Positions 8,044 through 16,738 are shown, numbered from the stretch's first letter. The stretch: 64,000 nucleotides of DNA from Candidatus Cryosericum septentrionale (GCF_003570995.1 NZ_QXIY01000015.1:17863-81862), one strand, 5' to 3'. The notes: generated from the letters alone by a model not told the origin. Made by a program: numbers and translations.

Positions 8044-9207
8044 CTAGGGCTTGTGGAGGACGAGCTTCCCGTTGGCAGCGACCTCGTACATCACCTGATG
8101 GACGTCTTCTCGGTCACCCTGCGCTGTGAAGAGCAGGGGGCCGGTGATGCCTTCTACTCCGGTCATGTTGGTGTGCAAGGTGGTAGCGATAGTATCTGCA
8201 TCTGTGGAATTGGCCTTGCCGATGGCGCCCACAATGGCGTACAAGGCGTCAGCAGCGTAGACCGGCCACGGGGAGTCCGGGAGCGTGTTGAACTTCTGCT
8301 GATACAGGTCGCGGAACTGCCCAGCAAGGGTGGTCGTGACATCAATGACCAGAGGTTCCTCTGTCGTGAGAGCGCCCTTTGCTACATCAAGACCGGCGAT
8401 CTTGACGAAGTCTTCGTTGACGGCGGCGTTTCCACCGATAAACGGGCAGGTCAGACCGGCATCGCGTGCCTGGCGGATCAGCAGGCCGGCTTCGGGATAG
8501 TAACCGGTGAAGTACCAGACGTCAGGCTTGGTGGCGCCCAGTTTGGTGACGGCAGCCGAAAAGTCCTTCTCGCCAGGAGTGATGGCGTCGTAGTACACGA
8601 TCTCGCACTTCTTCGCATCAATGTATGGCTGGAGTGCTTTCTTGGCTTCCTCCGCGACACCCTTGCCGAAGGTGCTGTTGTCGTGCATGATGCCGATGCG
8701 CTTCGCACCCATCGTTTCGACGGCGTACTTGGCAAAGAACAGGCCTTGGGCATCGTCGCGGCCGCAGGTCCTGAAGAAGTAGTTGCGCTGCTTGTCCATG
8801 GTCAGTCGGACGGCGGTGCAGCCGTAGCCCACTGAGACCATCTTGTTCTTCTCGTAGATATCTGCGGCCGGTTCCGTGACCGACGAACCGTAGCTGCCGA
8901 TGACGGCGACAACCTTCATTGAGACGGCCTTCTGGGCTGCGATTGCGCTGTCTTTGGGGGTAGAAGCGTCATCGACCACCGTGACTTCGATCTGACGTCC
9001 CAGGACGCCGCCGGCTTTGTTGATCATTTCTACGGCAACTTCGACTGACTGCTTTGCCATTTGACCTTCATAAGCATAATCACCAGTGATGGGAGCTTGC
9101 AGCGCTATCTGGATGGGTCCGGTGGTACCGGTCTTCTTGGCACAGCCGGAAAGGAAGAGTACTGCGGCAAGCATACAAACCAGTAGTACTGATACGGCCT
9201 TTCTCAT
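8044..9207 (-). CDS. Branched-chain amino-acid ABC transporter substrate-binding lipoprotein (LivJ/LivK type)
   Basis: This 387-residue exported lipoprotein has a positively charged start, a hydrophobic core and the lipobox LSGC with Cys ~22, so it is anchored to the outer face of the membrane. The mature part is a type I periplasmic-binding fold: IQIALQAPITGDYAYEGQ near the start, and VVAVIGSYGSSVTEP and IGIMHDNSTFGKG in the ligand cleft. The family binds Leu/Ile/Val and sometimes other amino acids. AGGAGG lies 7 bases before ATG 9207, and a longer frame to 9258 has no ribosome site. It is the first gene of the liv operon and is divergent from the pdh-like cluster, so the two may share regulation. 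Confidence 0.92.
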   Translation of the reverse strand: MRKAVSVLLVCMLAAVLFLSGCAKKTGTTGPIQIALQAPITGDYAYEGQMAKQSVEVAVEMINKAGGVLGRQIEVTVVDDASTPKDSAIAAQKAVSMKVVAVIGSYGSSVTEPAADIYEKNKMVSVGYGCTAVRLTMDKQRNYFFRTCGRDDAQGLFFAKYAVETMGAKRIGIMHDNSTFGKGVAEEAKKALQPYIDAKKCEIVYYDAITPGEKDFSAAVTKLGATKPDVWYFTGYYPEAGLLIRQARDAGLTCPFIGGNAAVNEDFVKIAGLDVAKGALTTEEPLVIDVTTTLAGQFRDLYQQKFNTLPDSPWPVYAADALYAIVGAIGKANSTDADTIATTLHTNMTGVEGITGPLLFTAQGDREDVHQVMYEVAANGKLVLHKP

Positions 9208-9489
9208 TCTCTTACCTCCTGTTTCTCGTGGGAATGTAGTGAGATCGATACTGTGCACGGGCTTTTTCGGTAGAGCCTATGGTGGCGTCCCCTTTGTCGG
9301 AGTCCATTTTTTTCTGTTGTACCTCCTGGGGCCGTGGTTCTGCACCATGTTGATAGATGTAGAGAAAAATGCAATATCAACTCTACCGTCAACCCAGAAC
9401 CCGGCCGGGGTCAATATCTTGTTGAACCTTCGTTTCATGCGCTCGGAGGCGTCGTCGTGTCGCTGAGATTTGTCGTTTTTTTTACTGGC

Positions 9490-9521
9490 TTGTAGAAAAA
9501 ATGCATGTGTGCTTCTATACT
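9490..9521 (+). promoter_or_regulatory. Candidate promoter of the pdh-like operon in the 9208-9562 divergent region
   Basis: A good TATACT (9516-9521) lies 41 bases before the GTG start, but the only -35-like hexamer, TTGTAG (9490-9495), is 20 bases upstream. The remainder of the 355-base divergent region holds no open frame with a ribosome site and no repeat I could support. A separate, unidentified promoter must serve the minus-strand liv operon. Confidence 0.35.
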
Positions 9522-9562
9522 GCAAGCGTAGGAAATCAATTCGCATCGGAGAGGTGAAAAAG

Positions 9563-10981
9563 GTGGAAGACAATCGCATTGCTACGCATCCGATCCTTGC
9601 GTGGAACCGAGGAAACCCGGTGCACGTCACGTACGACGGCAGACAGATTACCGCCTACCCCCAGGAAACAGTAGCGATGGCTCTGTATGCAGCCGGCGTG
9701 AAGCAGTACAGTACCTCCTCCCGGTTCTATCGCCCGAGGGGCATGTTCTGCGCTATTGGAAAATGCTCGTCATGTATGATGCGCGTTGACGGGATCCCCA
9801 ATATGCGTACCTGCGTCCTGCAGGTTCGGGATGGGATGGAGGTCGAGACGCAGCACGGTGATGGCAAGTTCCCTGACGTGCAGGCTGCCATGAAGGGCGT
9901 GAAGGAGAAGAATGTAGAGGTCCTGGTCATCGGCGGTGGGCCGGCGGGTCTGGAAGCGTCTCTCTGGGCGGAAAAAGCCGGAGCGGACGTCATCCTGCTG
10001 GACCAGAACCCCCAGTTGGGTGGTCAGCTGGTCAAGCAGACTCACAAGTTCTTCGGCTCGGCGAAAGAGAACGCCGGGACGCGCGGCGTCACCATCGCGA
10101 AGAAGCTCATCGAGGAGATCGCGGCGACGCCCAACATCACGGTGTACAGCGGCTTCACTGCGTTTGGGTGGTTTCAGGGCGCTATCTGCGCCGCCGACCA
10201 GGACCACGCGGTCCTCTTCCACCCTCGCAAGGTCATCGTCGCCACCGGCGCGGCCGAGAAGATGCTGATGTTCAAGAACAACGATATGCCGGGCGTCTTC
10301 GGGGCTGGAGCCGCGCAGACGCTGATGAACGTCTACGGCATCAAGCCTGGCAAGAAGGTCCTGATGGTCGGGGCTGGCAACGTCGGCCTCATCGTCAGCT
10401 ACCAGCTGATGCAGGCAGGCATTGAGGTTGTCGGGGTCATCGAGGGCGCGCCACGGGTAGGCGGGTATCTCGTCCACGCGAGCAAGATTGCCCGGAACGG
10501 CGTCCGTATCATGACGCGTCATACCGTGCTGGAAGCGGTCGGCACCGACCACGTCGAAGCGGCGATTATCGCCGAGGTTGATGAGAAGTGGCAGCCGATT
10601 CCCGGTACCGAACAGCGCATCGAGTGCGACACGATCTGTCTGTCAGCGGGGCTCAAGCCTTCCACGGAACTTCTCGAGCAGGCAAAGCTGGACCTCGCCT
10701 ATACGGGCGAGCTGGGCGGCTGGGTCGCCAAGCGCAACTGGGCGATGCGTACCAGCAATCCCGACATCTTTGCCGCAGGTGACGCCTCCGGTATCGAAGA
10801 GGCCTCCACCGCCATGATGGAAGGCAAGATCGCAGGACTCCAGGCCGCGTACGATCTTGGACATATGGATGTGCCGGTCGAAGAACAGAAGGAGACCAGG
10901 CACAACCTGGATGACCTCCGGGCCGGACCGTTCAGCGCCAAGATCTGTATCGGACTCAAATGCGTCGAGGTGCTTGAATGA
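9563..10981 (+). CDS. FAD/NAD-dependent oxidoreductase subunit with N-terminal [2Fe-2S] domain (PdhA/OoxA/HcnB-like)
   Basis: This 472-residue protein has an N-terminal Fer2_4-type domain with Cys63-x4-Cys68-x2-Cys71 and Cys84. A pyridine-nucleotide oxidoreductase domain follows, with the FAD motif GGGPAGLE (~115), an NAD-type motif GAGNVGL (~270) and the C-terminal FAD motif IFAAGDASG (~400). The architecture equals the alpha subunit of Thermococcales dye-linked L-proline dehydrogenase PDH1, octopine oxidase OoxA and sarcosine-oxidase-type complexes. The GTG at 9563 has GGAGAGG 8 bases upstream. An earlier GTG at 9554 overlaps that site, and an ORF start at 9470 has none. The next gene overlaps by 4 bases (ATGA). 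Confidence 0.85.
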   Translation: MEDNRIATHPILAWNRGNPVHVTYDGRQITAYPQETVAMALYAAGVKQYSTSSRFYRPRGMFCAIGKCSSCMMRVDGIPNMRTCVLQVRDGMEVETQHGDGKFPDVQAAMKGVKEKNVEVLVIGGGPAGLEASLWAEKAGADVILLDQNPQLGGQLVKQTHKFFGSAKENAGTRGVTIAKKLIEEIAATPNITVYSGFTAFGWFQGAICAADQDHAVLFHPRKVIVATGAAEKMLMFKNNDMPGVFGAGAAQTLMNVYGIKPGKKVLMVGAGNVGLIVSYQLMQAGIEVVGVIEGAPRVGGYLVHASKIARNGVRIMTRHTVLEAVGTDHVEAAIIAEVDEKWQPIPGTEQRIECDTICLSAGLKPSTELLEQAKLDLAYTGELGGWVAKRNWAMRTSNPDIFAAGDASGIEEASTAMMEGKIAGLQAAYDLGHMDVPVEEQKETRHNLDDLRAGPFSAKICIGLKCVEVLE

Positions 10982-11466
10982 GCTACTTTGAAACTGGGAT
11001 CATCGATATCACGTACCTGCGCGAGAACGGTTTCCTCCCTCCCGAAGAGCGCGAGAAGAAGGGCCCTGTCGCTGTTATCGAGTGCATCCAGGAGATCCCC
11101 TGCAACCCGTGTGTCAGCGCCTGCAAGTTCGACGCCATCATCATGGACGGCATCAACGGCATCCCGCATGTCGACTTTGCCAAGTGTACCGGATGCATGA
11201 GCTGCCTCAAGGTTTGCCCCGGCCTTGCCATCTTCATCCATGACAAGTCAAAGGCGAAGCCGTCGGTCACGGTCCCGTATGAGTACCTGCCGCTGCCCGT
11301 CAAGGGTGGCACGGTCACACTGCTGGGTCGCGACGGAGCTTCGCTCGGCAGCGCGACGGTGAAGTTTGTGCTGGCTGCCGACAATGTCAGCAGGTCATCT
11401 CTCATTTCTGTCGAGTTCGATGACCCTGCTCTCTGTGAGCAGGTGCGCAATATCAAGGTGGGGTGA
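10978..11466 (+). CDS. Ferredoxin-like 2[4Fe-4S] subunit (PdhF-like)
   Basis: This 162-residue iron-sulfur protein has cysteine groups CNPCVSACKF (~residues 42-49) and CTGCMSCLKVCPG (~residues 67-79), fitting a divergent dicluster ferredoxin. A C-terminal ~80-residue beta-rich tail follows, which simple ferredoxins lack. It most likely carries electrons between the FAD subunits of the complex or onward to a cellular acceptor. Its ATG overlaps the preceding stop (ATGA), and the order matches Thermococcales pdhA-F-X-B, where the third subunit is a ferredoxin-like protein. Confidence 0.8.
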   Translation: MSYFETGIIDITYLRENGFLPPEEREKKGPVAVIECIQEIPCNPCVSACKFDAIIMDGINGIPHVDFAKCTGCMSCLKVCPGLAIFIHDKSKAKPSVTVPYEYLPLPVKGGTVTLLGRDGASLGSATVKFVLAADNVSRSSLISVEFDDPALCEQVRNIKVG

Positions 11467-11470
11467 CGAC

Positions 11471-11764
11471 ATGACCAGAGAAGACGAGAAGACGATTGCC
11501 TGCCGGTGTGAGGACATCTCCGTGCAGGAGATCAAAGACGCCATCCACGAAGGCTATGCTGACCTGCAGTCGCTGAAGCGCTACGCCAAGTTCGGCCTCG
11601 GGCCATGCCAGGGCAAGACCTGTATTTTGCTTGCAGCACAGATCCTCGCGCGCGAAACGGGCCGGACGCTCGACCAGATCATGACCCCCACGACGCGTCC
11701 GCCGCTCGATCCCGTACCCATCGGTTTCTTCGTGAAGGGCAAGGAGGCGGACGATGAGAAGTAG
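11471..11764 (+). CDS. BFD-like [2Fe-2S]-binding subunit (PdhX-like)
   Basis: This 97-residue protein contains CRCEDISVQEI near residues 11-21 and GLGPCQGKTC near residues 47-56. That is the four-cysteine CxC...CxxxxC pattern of bacterioferritin-associated-ferredoxin (Fer2_BFD) domains. Such domains occur fused to, or encoded beside, sarcosine-oxidase, HcnC and proline-dehydrogenase oxidases. ATG 11471 lies four bases past the ferredoxin stop, and a longer upstream frame would overlap that gene wholesale. Its end overlaps the next start by 11 bases, so all four genes appear translationally coupled. Confidence 0.85.
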   Translation: MTREDEKTIACRCEDISVQEIKDAIHEGYADLQSLKRYAKFGLGPCQGKTCILLAAQILARETGRTLDQIMTPTTRPPLDPVPIGFFVKGKEADDEK

Positions 11765-12890
11765 CTATGATTGCATCATTGTCGGCGGCGGCATCTCAGG
11801 GCTCGCCATCGCCTACGAACTTGCCAAAAGGGGCTACAAGGATGTGGCGGTTCTCGAAGAGTGCTACCTGGGCAGCGGTTCTACCGGCCGCTGTGGTTCA
11901 GGTATTCGCGCCCAGTTCACCGGACCCGACCAGATCGTCCTGCTTCGGGAAGCCGAGGAGATGTGGGTACATATGTCCGACGAGCTCGGGTACGACATCC
12001 ACTTCAAGGCGTGTGGCTACCTCTTCCTGTGGGACACGCCCGAACTGGTGGAGAAGGCGAAGCACGACGTCGAGTTCCAGAACAAGCACGGCGTCATGAG
12101 CTGCATCGTCGACCGCCAGGAGGCGAAGGAGATCTGTCCGTCGCTCAACACCGATTCGTTCCTTGCAGGCCAGTGGTATGACAAGGACGGCATGGCCTTC
12201 CCCTTCGACACTGTCACCGGTTACGCGCAGGCGGCGCGGCGCCTGGGGGTGGACATCCTGACCACGACCGACGTTGTTGGCATCGAGGGCACTGCAGCTC
12301 ACACGTTCACCGTGCACACGACCCAAGGCAACATCGAGACGAAGAACGTCGTCAACGCCGCCGGGCCCGGTTCGAAGGGCATCGCGGCCATGCTCGGTGT
12401 CGACCTGCCCTACCGCCTCGACAAGCACCAGATCATGGCGACCGAGCCTCTCGAGCAGTTCCTGGGTCCCATGCTGGTCAAGAACTCACTCTATTACCTG
12501 CAGACGCACCGCGGCAACGTCGTGGGTGGCACCGACACCGGCGACAAGAACGCCACGGACATCGACTCCACGTTCGAGTTCCTCACCAAATTCGCCAGTG
12601 AGGCGTGCGAGATTGTGCCGCGCCTTGCCGGCGTCAAGCTTATGCGCCAGTGGGCCGGCTACTACGTCGTCTCACCCGATGCCCACCCCGTGCTTGGTCC
12701 AATCGATGAGGTCCCGGGCTTCTTCCAGGCCAACGGCTACTCAGGACACGGCTTCATGATGGGTCCGATCGTCGGTAGACTGCTGGCCGAGTACGTCGCC
12801 GACGGCAAGCCCAGCATCGACATCGAGCACTACAATTTCCGCCGCTTCGCCCGTGGCGAGCTGCTGACCGAGAAAGCCATCATCGGCTAG
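11754..12890 (+). CDS. FAD-dependent amino-acid dehydrogenase of the DAO family (PdhB-like, probable L-proline dehydrogenase subunit)
   Basis: This 378-residue flavoprotein has an N-terminal Rossmann motif CIIVGGGISGLAIAYELA and the DAO-family GSGSTGRCGSGIR loop. The C-terminal FAD-contact region is GFFQANGYSGHGFMMGP. In Thermococcales PDH1 this is the beta subunit that oxidises L-proline to pyrroline-5-carboxylate. Homologues also act on sarcosine, glycine (HcnC) or opines (OoxB), so proline is the best but not the only substrate. Gene order A-F-X-B and the absence of other catalytic DAO genes support the PDH1 comparison. The upstream liv importer would supply amino acids. Confidence 0.82.
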   Translation: MRSSYDCIIVGGGISGLAIAYELAKRGYKDVAVLEECYLGSGSTGRCGSGIRAQFTGPDQIVLLREAEEMWVHMSDELGYDIHFKACGYLFLWDTPELVEKAKHDVEFQNKHGVMSCIVDRQEAKEICPSLNTDSFLAGQWYDKDGMAFPFDTVTGYAQAARRLGVDILTTTDVVGIEGTAAHTFTVHTTQGNIETKNVVNAAGPGSKGIAAMLGVDLPYRLDKHQIMATEPLEQFLGPMLVKNSLYYLQTHRGNVVGGTDTGDKNATDIDSTFEFLTKFASEACEIVPRLAGVKLMRQWAGYYVVSPDAHPVLGPIDEVPGFFQANGYSGHGFMMGPIVGRLLAEYVADGKPSIDIEHYNFRRFARGELLTEKAIIG

Positions 12891-12978
12891 GGCCACCTTG
12901 CAACACTATACAAATCGAGGGAGAGGACTCCGGTTCTCTCCGTCTGCCATTCCGTGGCACCGTGCGAGCTCCCTGTTC

Positions 12979-13006
12979 TTGCGCGCTTTCCCGGCAGGCA
13001 TACACT
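12979..13006 (+). promoter_or_regulatory. Candidate promoter for the hydrolase/DUF4380 pair
   Basis: TTGCGC (12979-12984) and TACACT (13001-13006) with 16 bases between lie 51 bases before ATG 13057. A small hairpin at 12920-12941 (GGAGAG/CTCTCC) just past pdhB could end the previous transcript, but it has no T tract. Confidence 0.45.
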
Positions 13007-13056
13007 GAGCGTGTGCCGAGCATGTTTTACGCTGGGTCTCGGCGCGGAGGCAGGAT

Positions 13057-13830
13057 ATGGGCATGTACGTTCAGGAAGTGGGACCAGCAAAGGCGCCGAC
13101 CATTGTTCTGCTGCATGGTGCAGGTGTCGGCGGCTGGATGTGGCGCGACACGATGGCTGCGCTGTCTGAAGTTCACCTGCTGATACCCGACATGCCGGAA
13201 CACGGAAAGAGTCAGGATGCGGGTACCTTCTCGGTTGCTGGAACGGTGCGCCTGGTCGCGGACCTCATCGCGGAGCGCGCACACGGGGGCAAGGCCTTTA
13301 TCGCAGGTCTCTCGCTGGGGGCTCAAGTGACCGTGGCATTGCTGGGTTCTCGGCCGGACGTCGTTCTTGGCGCGTTCGCGTCAGGGACGCTGGTACGGCC
13401 CGTCACCGGCGTCGGGCTCGTGAACGCGATGATACCGCTGTATATGCCGATGCGGAACGCGCGGTGGCTGGTGCGGGCCAACATGAAGGCTCTGGAGATT
13501 CCCGACGAGTTTGAGAGCGACGTTGCGCGCGAGACGGCGGCGCTGACCACCGCATCATACCGGCGCATGACGGTCGAGAACGTAGCGTTCCGCGTTCCGC
13601 CTGGACTAGGATCGGTCACATGTCCGGTGCTGATCACCGTTGGAGAACGTGAGATGAAGGTCATGAAGGAGTCAGCTCGCGACCTGGTGGCCGCGGCACC
13701 ATCGGCATGCGCGTTCATCGTTGCGGGACACGGCCACAACTGGCCGGTGCAGGATCCCGGTCTGTATGCCCAGGTGGTGCGGGCATGGATGGCCAATGGG
13801 CCGTTGCCGGACAAGTTGCGACCTCTCTAA
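13057..13830 (+). CDS. Alpha/beta-hydrolase fold protein
   Basis: This 257-residue protein has the alpha/beta-hydrolase hallmarks: the oxyanion segment VLLHGAGVGGW (~residues 18-28), nucleophile elbow GLSLGA (Ser ~90) and catalytic His in GHGHNWP near residue 235. The acid would sit in the segment after ITVGEREM. No signal peptide is seen, so it is cytoplasmic. Substrate cannot be predicted; esters, lactones or small amides are typical. GGAGG precedes ATG 13057, and an in-frame ATG two codons later is an alternative start. The next gene starts 17 bases after the stop, so the two probably form an operon. Confidence 0.82.
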   Translation: MGMYVQEVGPAKAPTIVLLHGAGVGGWMWRDTMAALSEVHLLIPDMPEHGKSQDAGTFSVAGTVRLVADLIAERAHGGKAFIAGLSLGAQVTVALLGSRPDVVLGAFASGTLVRPVTGVGLVNAMIPLYMPMRNARWLVRANMKALEIPDEFESDVARETAALTTASYRRMTVENVAFRVPPGLGSVTCPVLITVGEREMKVMKESARDLVAAAPSACAFIVAGHGHNWPVQDPGLYAQVVRAWMANGPLPDKLRPL

Positions 13831-13847
13831 GCTTGTAGGAGGAAACG

Positions 13848-14771
13848 ATGGTTGAACAAGTGGTGTTCCGGGGCTGGTCCCATTGCCTGCGACTTAGCAA
13901 TGGTACCGTGGACCTGGTGCTGACGACAGACGTTGGGCCGCGCGTGGTCCGGTACGGGTTCGAGGGCAAGGACAACGTTCTATGTGAGGTCCGCGACGAG
14001 GACGGGATCACAGGTGGCGACACGTGGCATACCTTCGGCGGTCATCGCCTGTGGCACAGCCCCGAAGCCAGTCCGCGGACGTACCAGCCGGACAACGCGC
14101 CGGTGACATTTGAGGAGGGTGAAGGTCTCATACGCCTGAAGCCCCCTCTCGAAGCGGCGACAGGGATCCAGAAGGAGATGGAGGTGTCACTGGAACCGAC
14201 GGGAACGGGCGTGACGGTCACACACCGCTTGACCAACCGGGGACTGTGGCCGGTCCCCCTGGCTGCGTGGGCTATCACCGTAATGGCGCCCGGAGGCGTC
14301 GAGATCATCCCGCAGACACGTGTCGATACCGGATTGCTGCCCAACCGTTGTGTTGCCCTGTGGCCCTACGCGCGTATGGACGACGAGCGCGTTCGCTGGG
14401 GCGACCGGTTTGTGATTCTACATCAGGACCCGGCGGTCAAGCAGCCGTTCAAGCTGGGCGTCACAAACGAGGCCGGCTGGGCTGCATACTTCAACCGGCA
14501 TTCAGTGTTTATCAAACGTTTCCCTTTTGTCCCGGGTGAGACATATCCGGACTTCGGCGTGAACTACGAAAGCTACACGACCGACTTCATGCTGGAGATG
14601 GAGACGCTGTCTCCCCTGCGCACGCTGCAGCCCGGCGAAGCCATGCAGCACGTCGAGTCGTGGCAGCTGATCCCTGACATGTCGTACCCGGGTGGGTCGG
14701 AGGATGACATCGCTGCTGTGCTGACGGACTGCTGCTACCTCGACTTGCCACAAGCGAGATTCGGATTCTGA
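13848..14771 (+). CDS. DUF4380-like protein (galactose-mutarotase-like beta-sandwich)
   Basis: This 307-residue, beta-strand-rich protein has features of the DUF4380 family: VVRYGFEG, then TFGGHRLWHSPE near residues 64-75, and FGVNYESYTTDFMLEMETLSP near residues 240-260 (conserved His/Arg/Glu as in aldose-epimerase-like folds). No signal peptide is visible. Members are usually annotated as hypothetical, and a carbohydrate-binding or epimerase role is only a fold-based inference. AGGAGG precedes the ATG. A strong hairpin follows directly after the stop. Confidence 0.7.
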   Translation: MVEQVVFRGWSHCLRLSNGTVDLVLTTDVGPRVVRYGFEGKDNVLCEVRDEDGITGGDTWHTFGGHRLWHSPEASPRTYQPDNAPVTFEEGEGLIRLKPPLEAATGIQKEMEVSLEPTGTGVTVTHRLTNRGLWPVPLAAWAITVMAPGGVEIIPQTRVDTGLLPNRCVALWPYARMDDERVRWGDRFVILHQDPAVKQPFKLGVTNEAGWAAYFNRHSVFIKRFPFVPGETYPDFGVNYESYTTDFMLEMETLSPLRTLQPGEAMQHVESWQLIPDMSYPGGSEDDIAAVLTDCCYLDLPQARFGF

Positions 14772-14772
14772 C

Positions 14773-14806
14773 AGTAGCCGGCGTGACAAGGGACGCCGGC
14801 TACTGA
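14773..14806 (+). terminator. Hairpin after the DUF4380 gene
   Basis: A perfect 13-bp stem CAGTAGCCGGCGT/ACGCCGGCTACTG with an 8-base loop starts at the stop codon. There is no T tract behind it. A second perfect 10-bp dyad, GTGACGGGAG/CTCCCGTCAC, follows at 14813-14847. Together they probably end or protect this transcript. Confidence 0.55.
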
Positions 14807-14956
14807 ACGCAGTGACGGGAGAGCCTACGCACGGCCCTCCCGTCACCACTTGCAGGATCAGGTCCCTCATCGGACGCGGCAGCTGCAGCTACCTCGCTTC
14901 TTCGGGGCATTTCCCCGCAGCTCTTAGACCACGAGCAGATCTCGTTTGTTCCCCTC

Positions 14957-15406
14957 CTAGGGCGCCGACGTCAGGACGACAGGGATGTCGACAATATCCT
15001 GCTGACTGCCATCTTTCATACTGGTAATAAAGATGCGCAGGGTTCCCTTGCCATCCGGGGCCGGCTCCGAGGCCGCGCTGACAAGCATCAGCGTCTGGTC
15101 GAACGTCCCGAATTCGGGGGCTCCCGCCGACGTCATGAAGCTGCCCTGACCCAGAGAGGTCAGGACGTCAGGTGATAATTGCTGCATCGCTTCCCAGCTG
15201 ACTGTGGCCTCGAACGCACGGGCACTGCCGGTCGTCCGGACGCTGCTCTTCCATGAGCCGTCGACCTGTTTGACGAACGTGACCGTTTCCTGGCGTGCCG
15301 GGAGTGTGACCTTGACGTTGCCCTCGTGCGACTCCATGGGTCCGGAGCTGCAGCCAGCGATGGACAGGAGCAGGATGAACAACAGGAGAACAGTGCTTCT
15401 TCTCAT
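14957..15406 (-). CDS. Small exported lipoprotein of unknown function
   Basis: This 149-residue protein has a classic lipoprotein signal: MRRS start, a Leu/Ile-rich core and lipobox SIAGC with Cys ~19. The mature part is predicted beta-rich, with no motif I recognise. The annotated start is ATG 15406, preceded by AAGGTGG; the longer frame to 15736 runs into a genomic repeat and the neighbouring gene and was rejected. A promoter-like TATACT with extended -10 TG lies just upstream on the minus strand (15425-15430). Function unknown. Confidence 0.75.
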   Translation of the reverse strand: MRRSTVLLLFILLLSIAGCSSGPMESHEGNVKVTLPARQETVTFVKQVDGSWKSSVRTTGSARAFEATVSWEAMQQLSPDVLTSLGQGSFMTSAGAPEFGTFDQTLMLVSAASEPAPDGKGTLRIFITSMKDGSQQDIVDIPVVLTSAP

Positions 15407-15424
15407 GGGCACCACCTTGACGGC

Positions 15425-15430
15425 AGTATA
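15425..15430 (-). promoter_or_regulatory. Extended -10 box of the lipoprotein gene
   Basis: On the minus strand, TGC-TATACT lies 18 bases before the ATG at 15406. The -35 region (TGGCAA, 17 bases upstream) is poor, which is common when a TGn extension is present. Confidence 0.45.
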
Positions 15431-15475
15431 GCACCCGAGCGTCTTTGTTGCCAGATACGTGCGGCTATCTTCCCA

Positions 15476-15550
15476 TCTGTCATTCCCGCGTATGCGGGAA
15501 TCCATCCTTGCATCATCGTGTGGGACTCCACCTTCGCGGGGAGGATGGGG
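15476..15550. repeat. Interspersed palindromic repeat, copy 1
   Basis: TCATTCCCGCGTATGCGGGAATCCAT contains the palindrome ATTCCCGC/GCGGGAAT and is followed by a spacer and CTCCACCTTCGCGGGGAGGATGGGG. A related unit occurs at 46194-46264 with the same order of blocks, and a degenerate half at 54461-54490. Confidence 0.7.
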
Positions 15551-15557
15551 CAAGCGT

Positions 15558-16604
15558 TCAGGTGTGGTCCGGCCAGACGGTGAATTCGGCCATGATGGGC
15601 AGGTGGTCACTGTAGCCGTCCGACCCGTGGTGGTTGCCTGACTCCTGCCAGCGGTTGGGTACCTGGCGGCCGTCAGCGGCCCGCTGGTATGAGAGAAGGA
15701 ATGGTGCACGGAATGCGTCGAAGGACCCAACGTCATAGCTCAACCCCGTCCTGTCGAACAGGCCTGGACTCATGATAATATGATCGAGGGACTCCCAACT
15801 GGAACCGTAGACTTCCGAGCCACGCTGGGATACCGGCATCTCAAACCACGGGTCGTACAGGTATCGGCTGGTCTGCGCCGTCATGGAAGTGCTGTCTCCC
15901 GTGGTCCGCAGGACGTCGTTGATGCCTGTCGTCTTGCCCGTTGCCCTGTGCTCATCTTCCGTGCTGTTGAAGTCTCCCATCAGGACGATATCTGTGGCAG
16001 GGTCCTGCTTCAGCAGCCGGTCGACCTCTGCACGCGCGACCTTCGCGCTCTTGATGCGCAGGGATTCCGTCTCGCCCGAGTCCTTGGCCTTCCAGTGGTT
16101 GACCAGGACGTGCAGCAAGGGACCGCCCACATCCACAGATGCGACGAGGATGTCGCGGACCCCACTGGTCGTAGGCAGAGACACGACGGACTGGATAGGG
16201 AACGAGGAGAGGAGAACGCACTGCGTGGCAGACCCGCCCTTCGTGATAGCCATGTTCCTGTAGCCAAGGTCACGGACGGCGTCGAGGACCATCGTGGCCA
16301 TGCGCTCATCCTCTACCTCTACCAGGCCCACAATCTGGGGTTTGTCCGCTGCCTGCAGGACCTCATGGATATGGTCGATCTTGACCTTCCAGAGACGGTC
16401 CGCCTAGTAGTTCGACGACGGGCCATAGTCTGAGTACTCTGTGCCGTCGACGTGGTTGTCGAAGGCGTTCTCGACGTTGTAGCTGACCACGCGGACAGTC
16501 GTGGTGCCGGTACCAGTGGAGGGCGATACCGGGATGTACCCGGAGAGACCGCAACACAGTAGCAATACGACGAATGACAGGACCATGAAACGCGTGCGAC
16601 TCAT
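15558..16604 (-). pseudogene. Endonuclease/exonuclease/phosphatase-family protein interrupted by in-frame TAG
   Basis: A single reading frame with a signal peptide (residues ~1-25) and the family start VVSYNVENAFDN is broken by TAG at 16404-16406. It continues in the same frame with ADRLWKVKIDHIHEVL, IVGLVEVEDE, LVNHWKAK, VLMGDFNSTEDE and the catalytic SDHLPIM end. These are the conserved blocks of the EEP fold: Asn in YNVEN, Glu in EVE, H/K in NHWK, DFN and SDH. Without the stop the product would be about 347 residues. A single G-to-A change of a Trp codon would explain the stop. Readthrough, or reinitiation at the GTG near 16331, is possible; the latter would lack the first strands. Probable role: secreted nuclease or phosphoesterase. 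Confidence 0.75.
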
Positions 16605-16682
16605 GAGGGCTCCTTCGCTCATGGGCCTGTAGTACGGACCGGCAGAATAAGACAGTATACACGAGCTCGCCAGAAATGGGAA

Positions 16683-16712
16683 GGCGGGCAGGTGCCATGG
16701 CACCTGCCCGCC
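16683..16712 (-). terminator. 30-bp perfect palindrome after the surface-protein gene
   Basis: GGCGGGCAGGTGCC/GGCACCTGCCCGCC with a 2-base centre lies 27 bases past the stop of the surface-protein gene and is followed on the minus strand by TTCCCATTTCT. It sits between two minus-strand genes and most likely terminates the first. Confidence 0.65.
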
Positions 16713-16738
16713 GGTCATGCAGAATTACTCAGCTGTTA

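Noticed and set aside
16404..16406. Pyrrolysine or other recoding of TAG
   Set aside because: TAG and TGA both serve as ordinary stops elsewhere in the window and no pyrrolysine genes are seen; a nonsense mutation is simpler.
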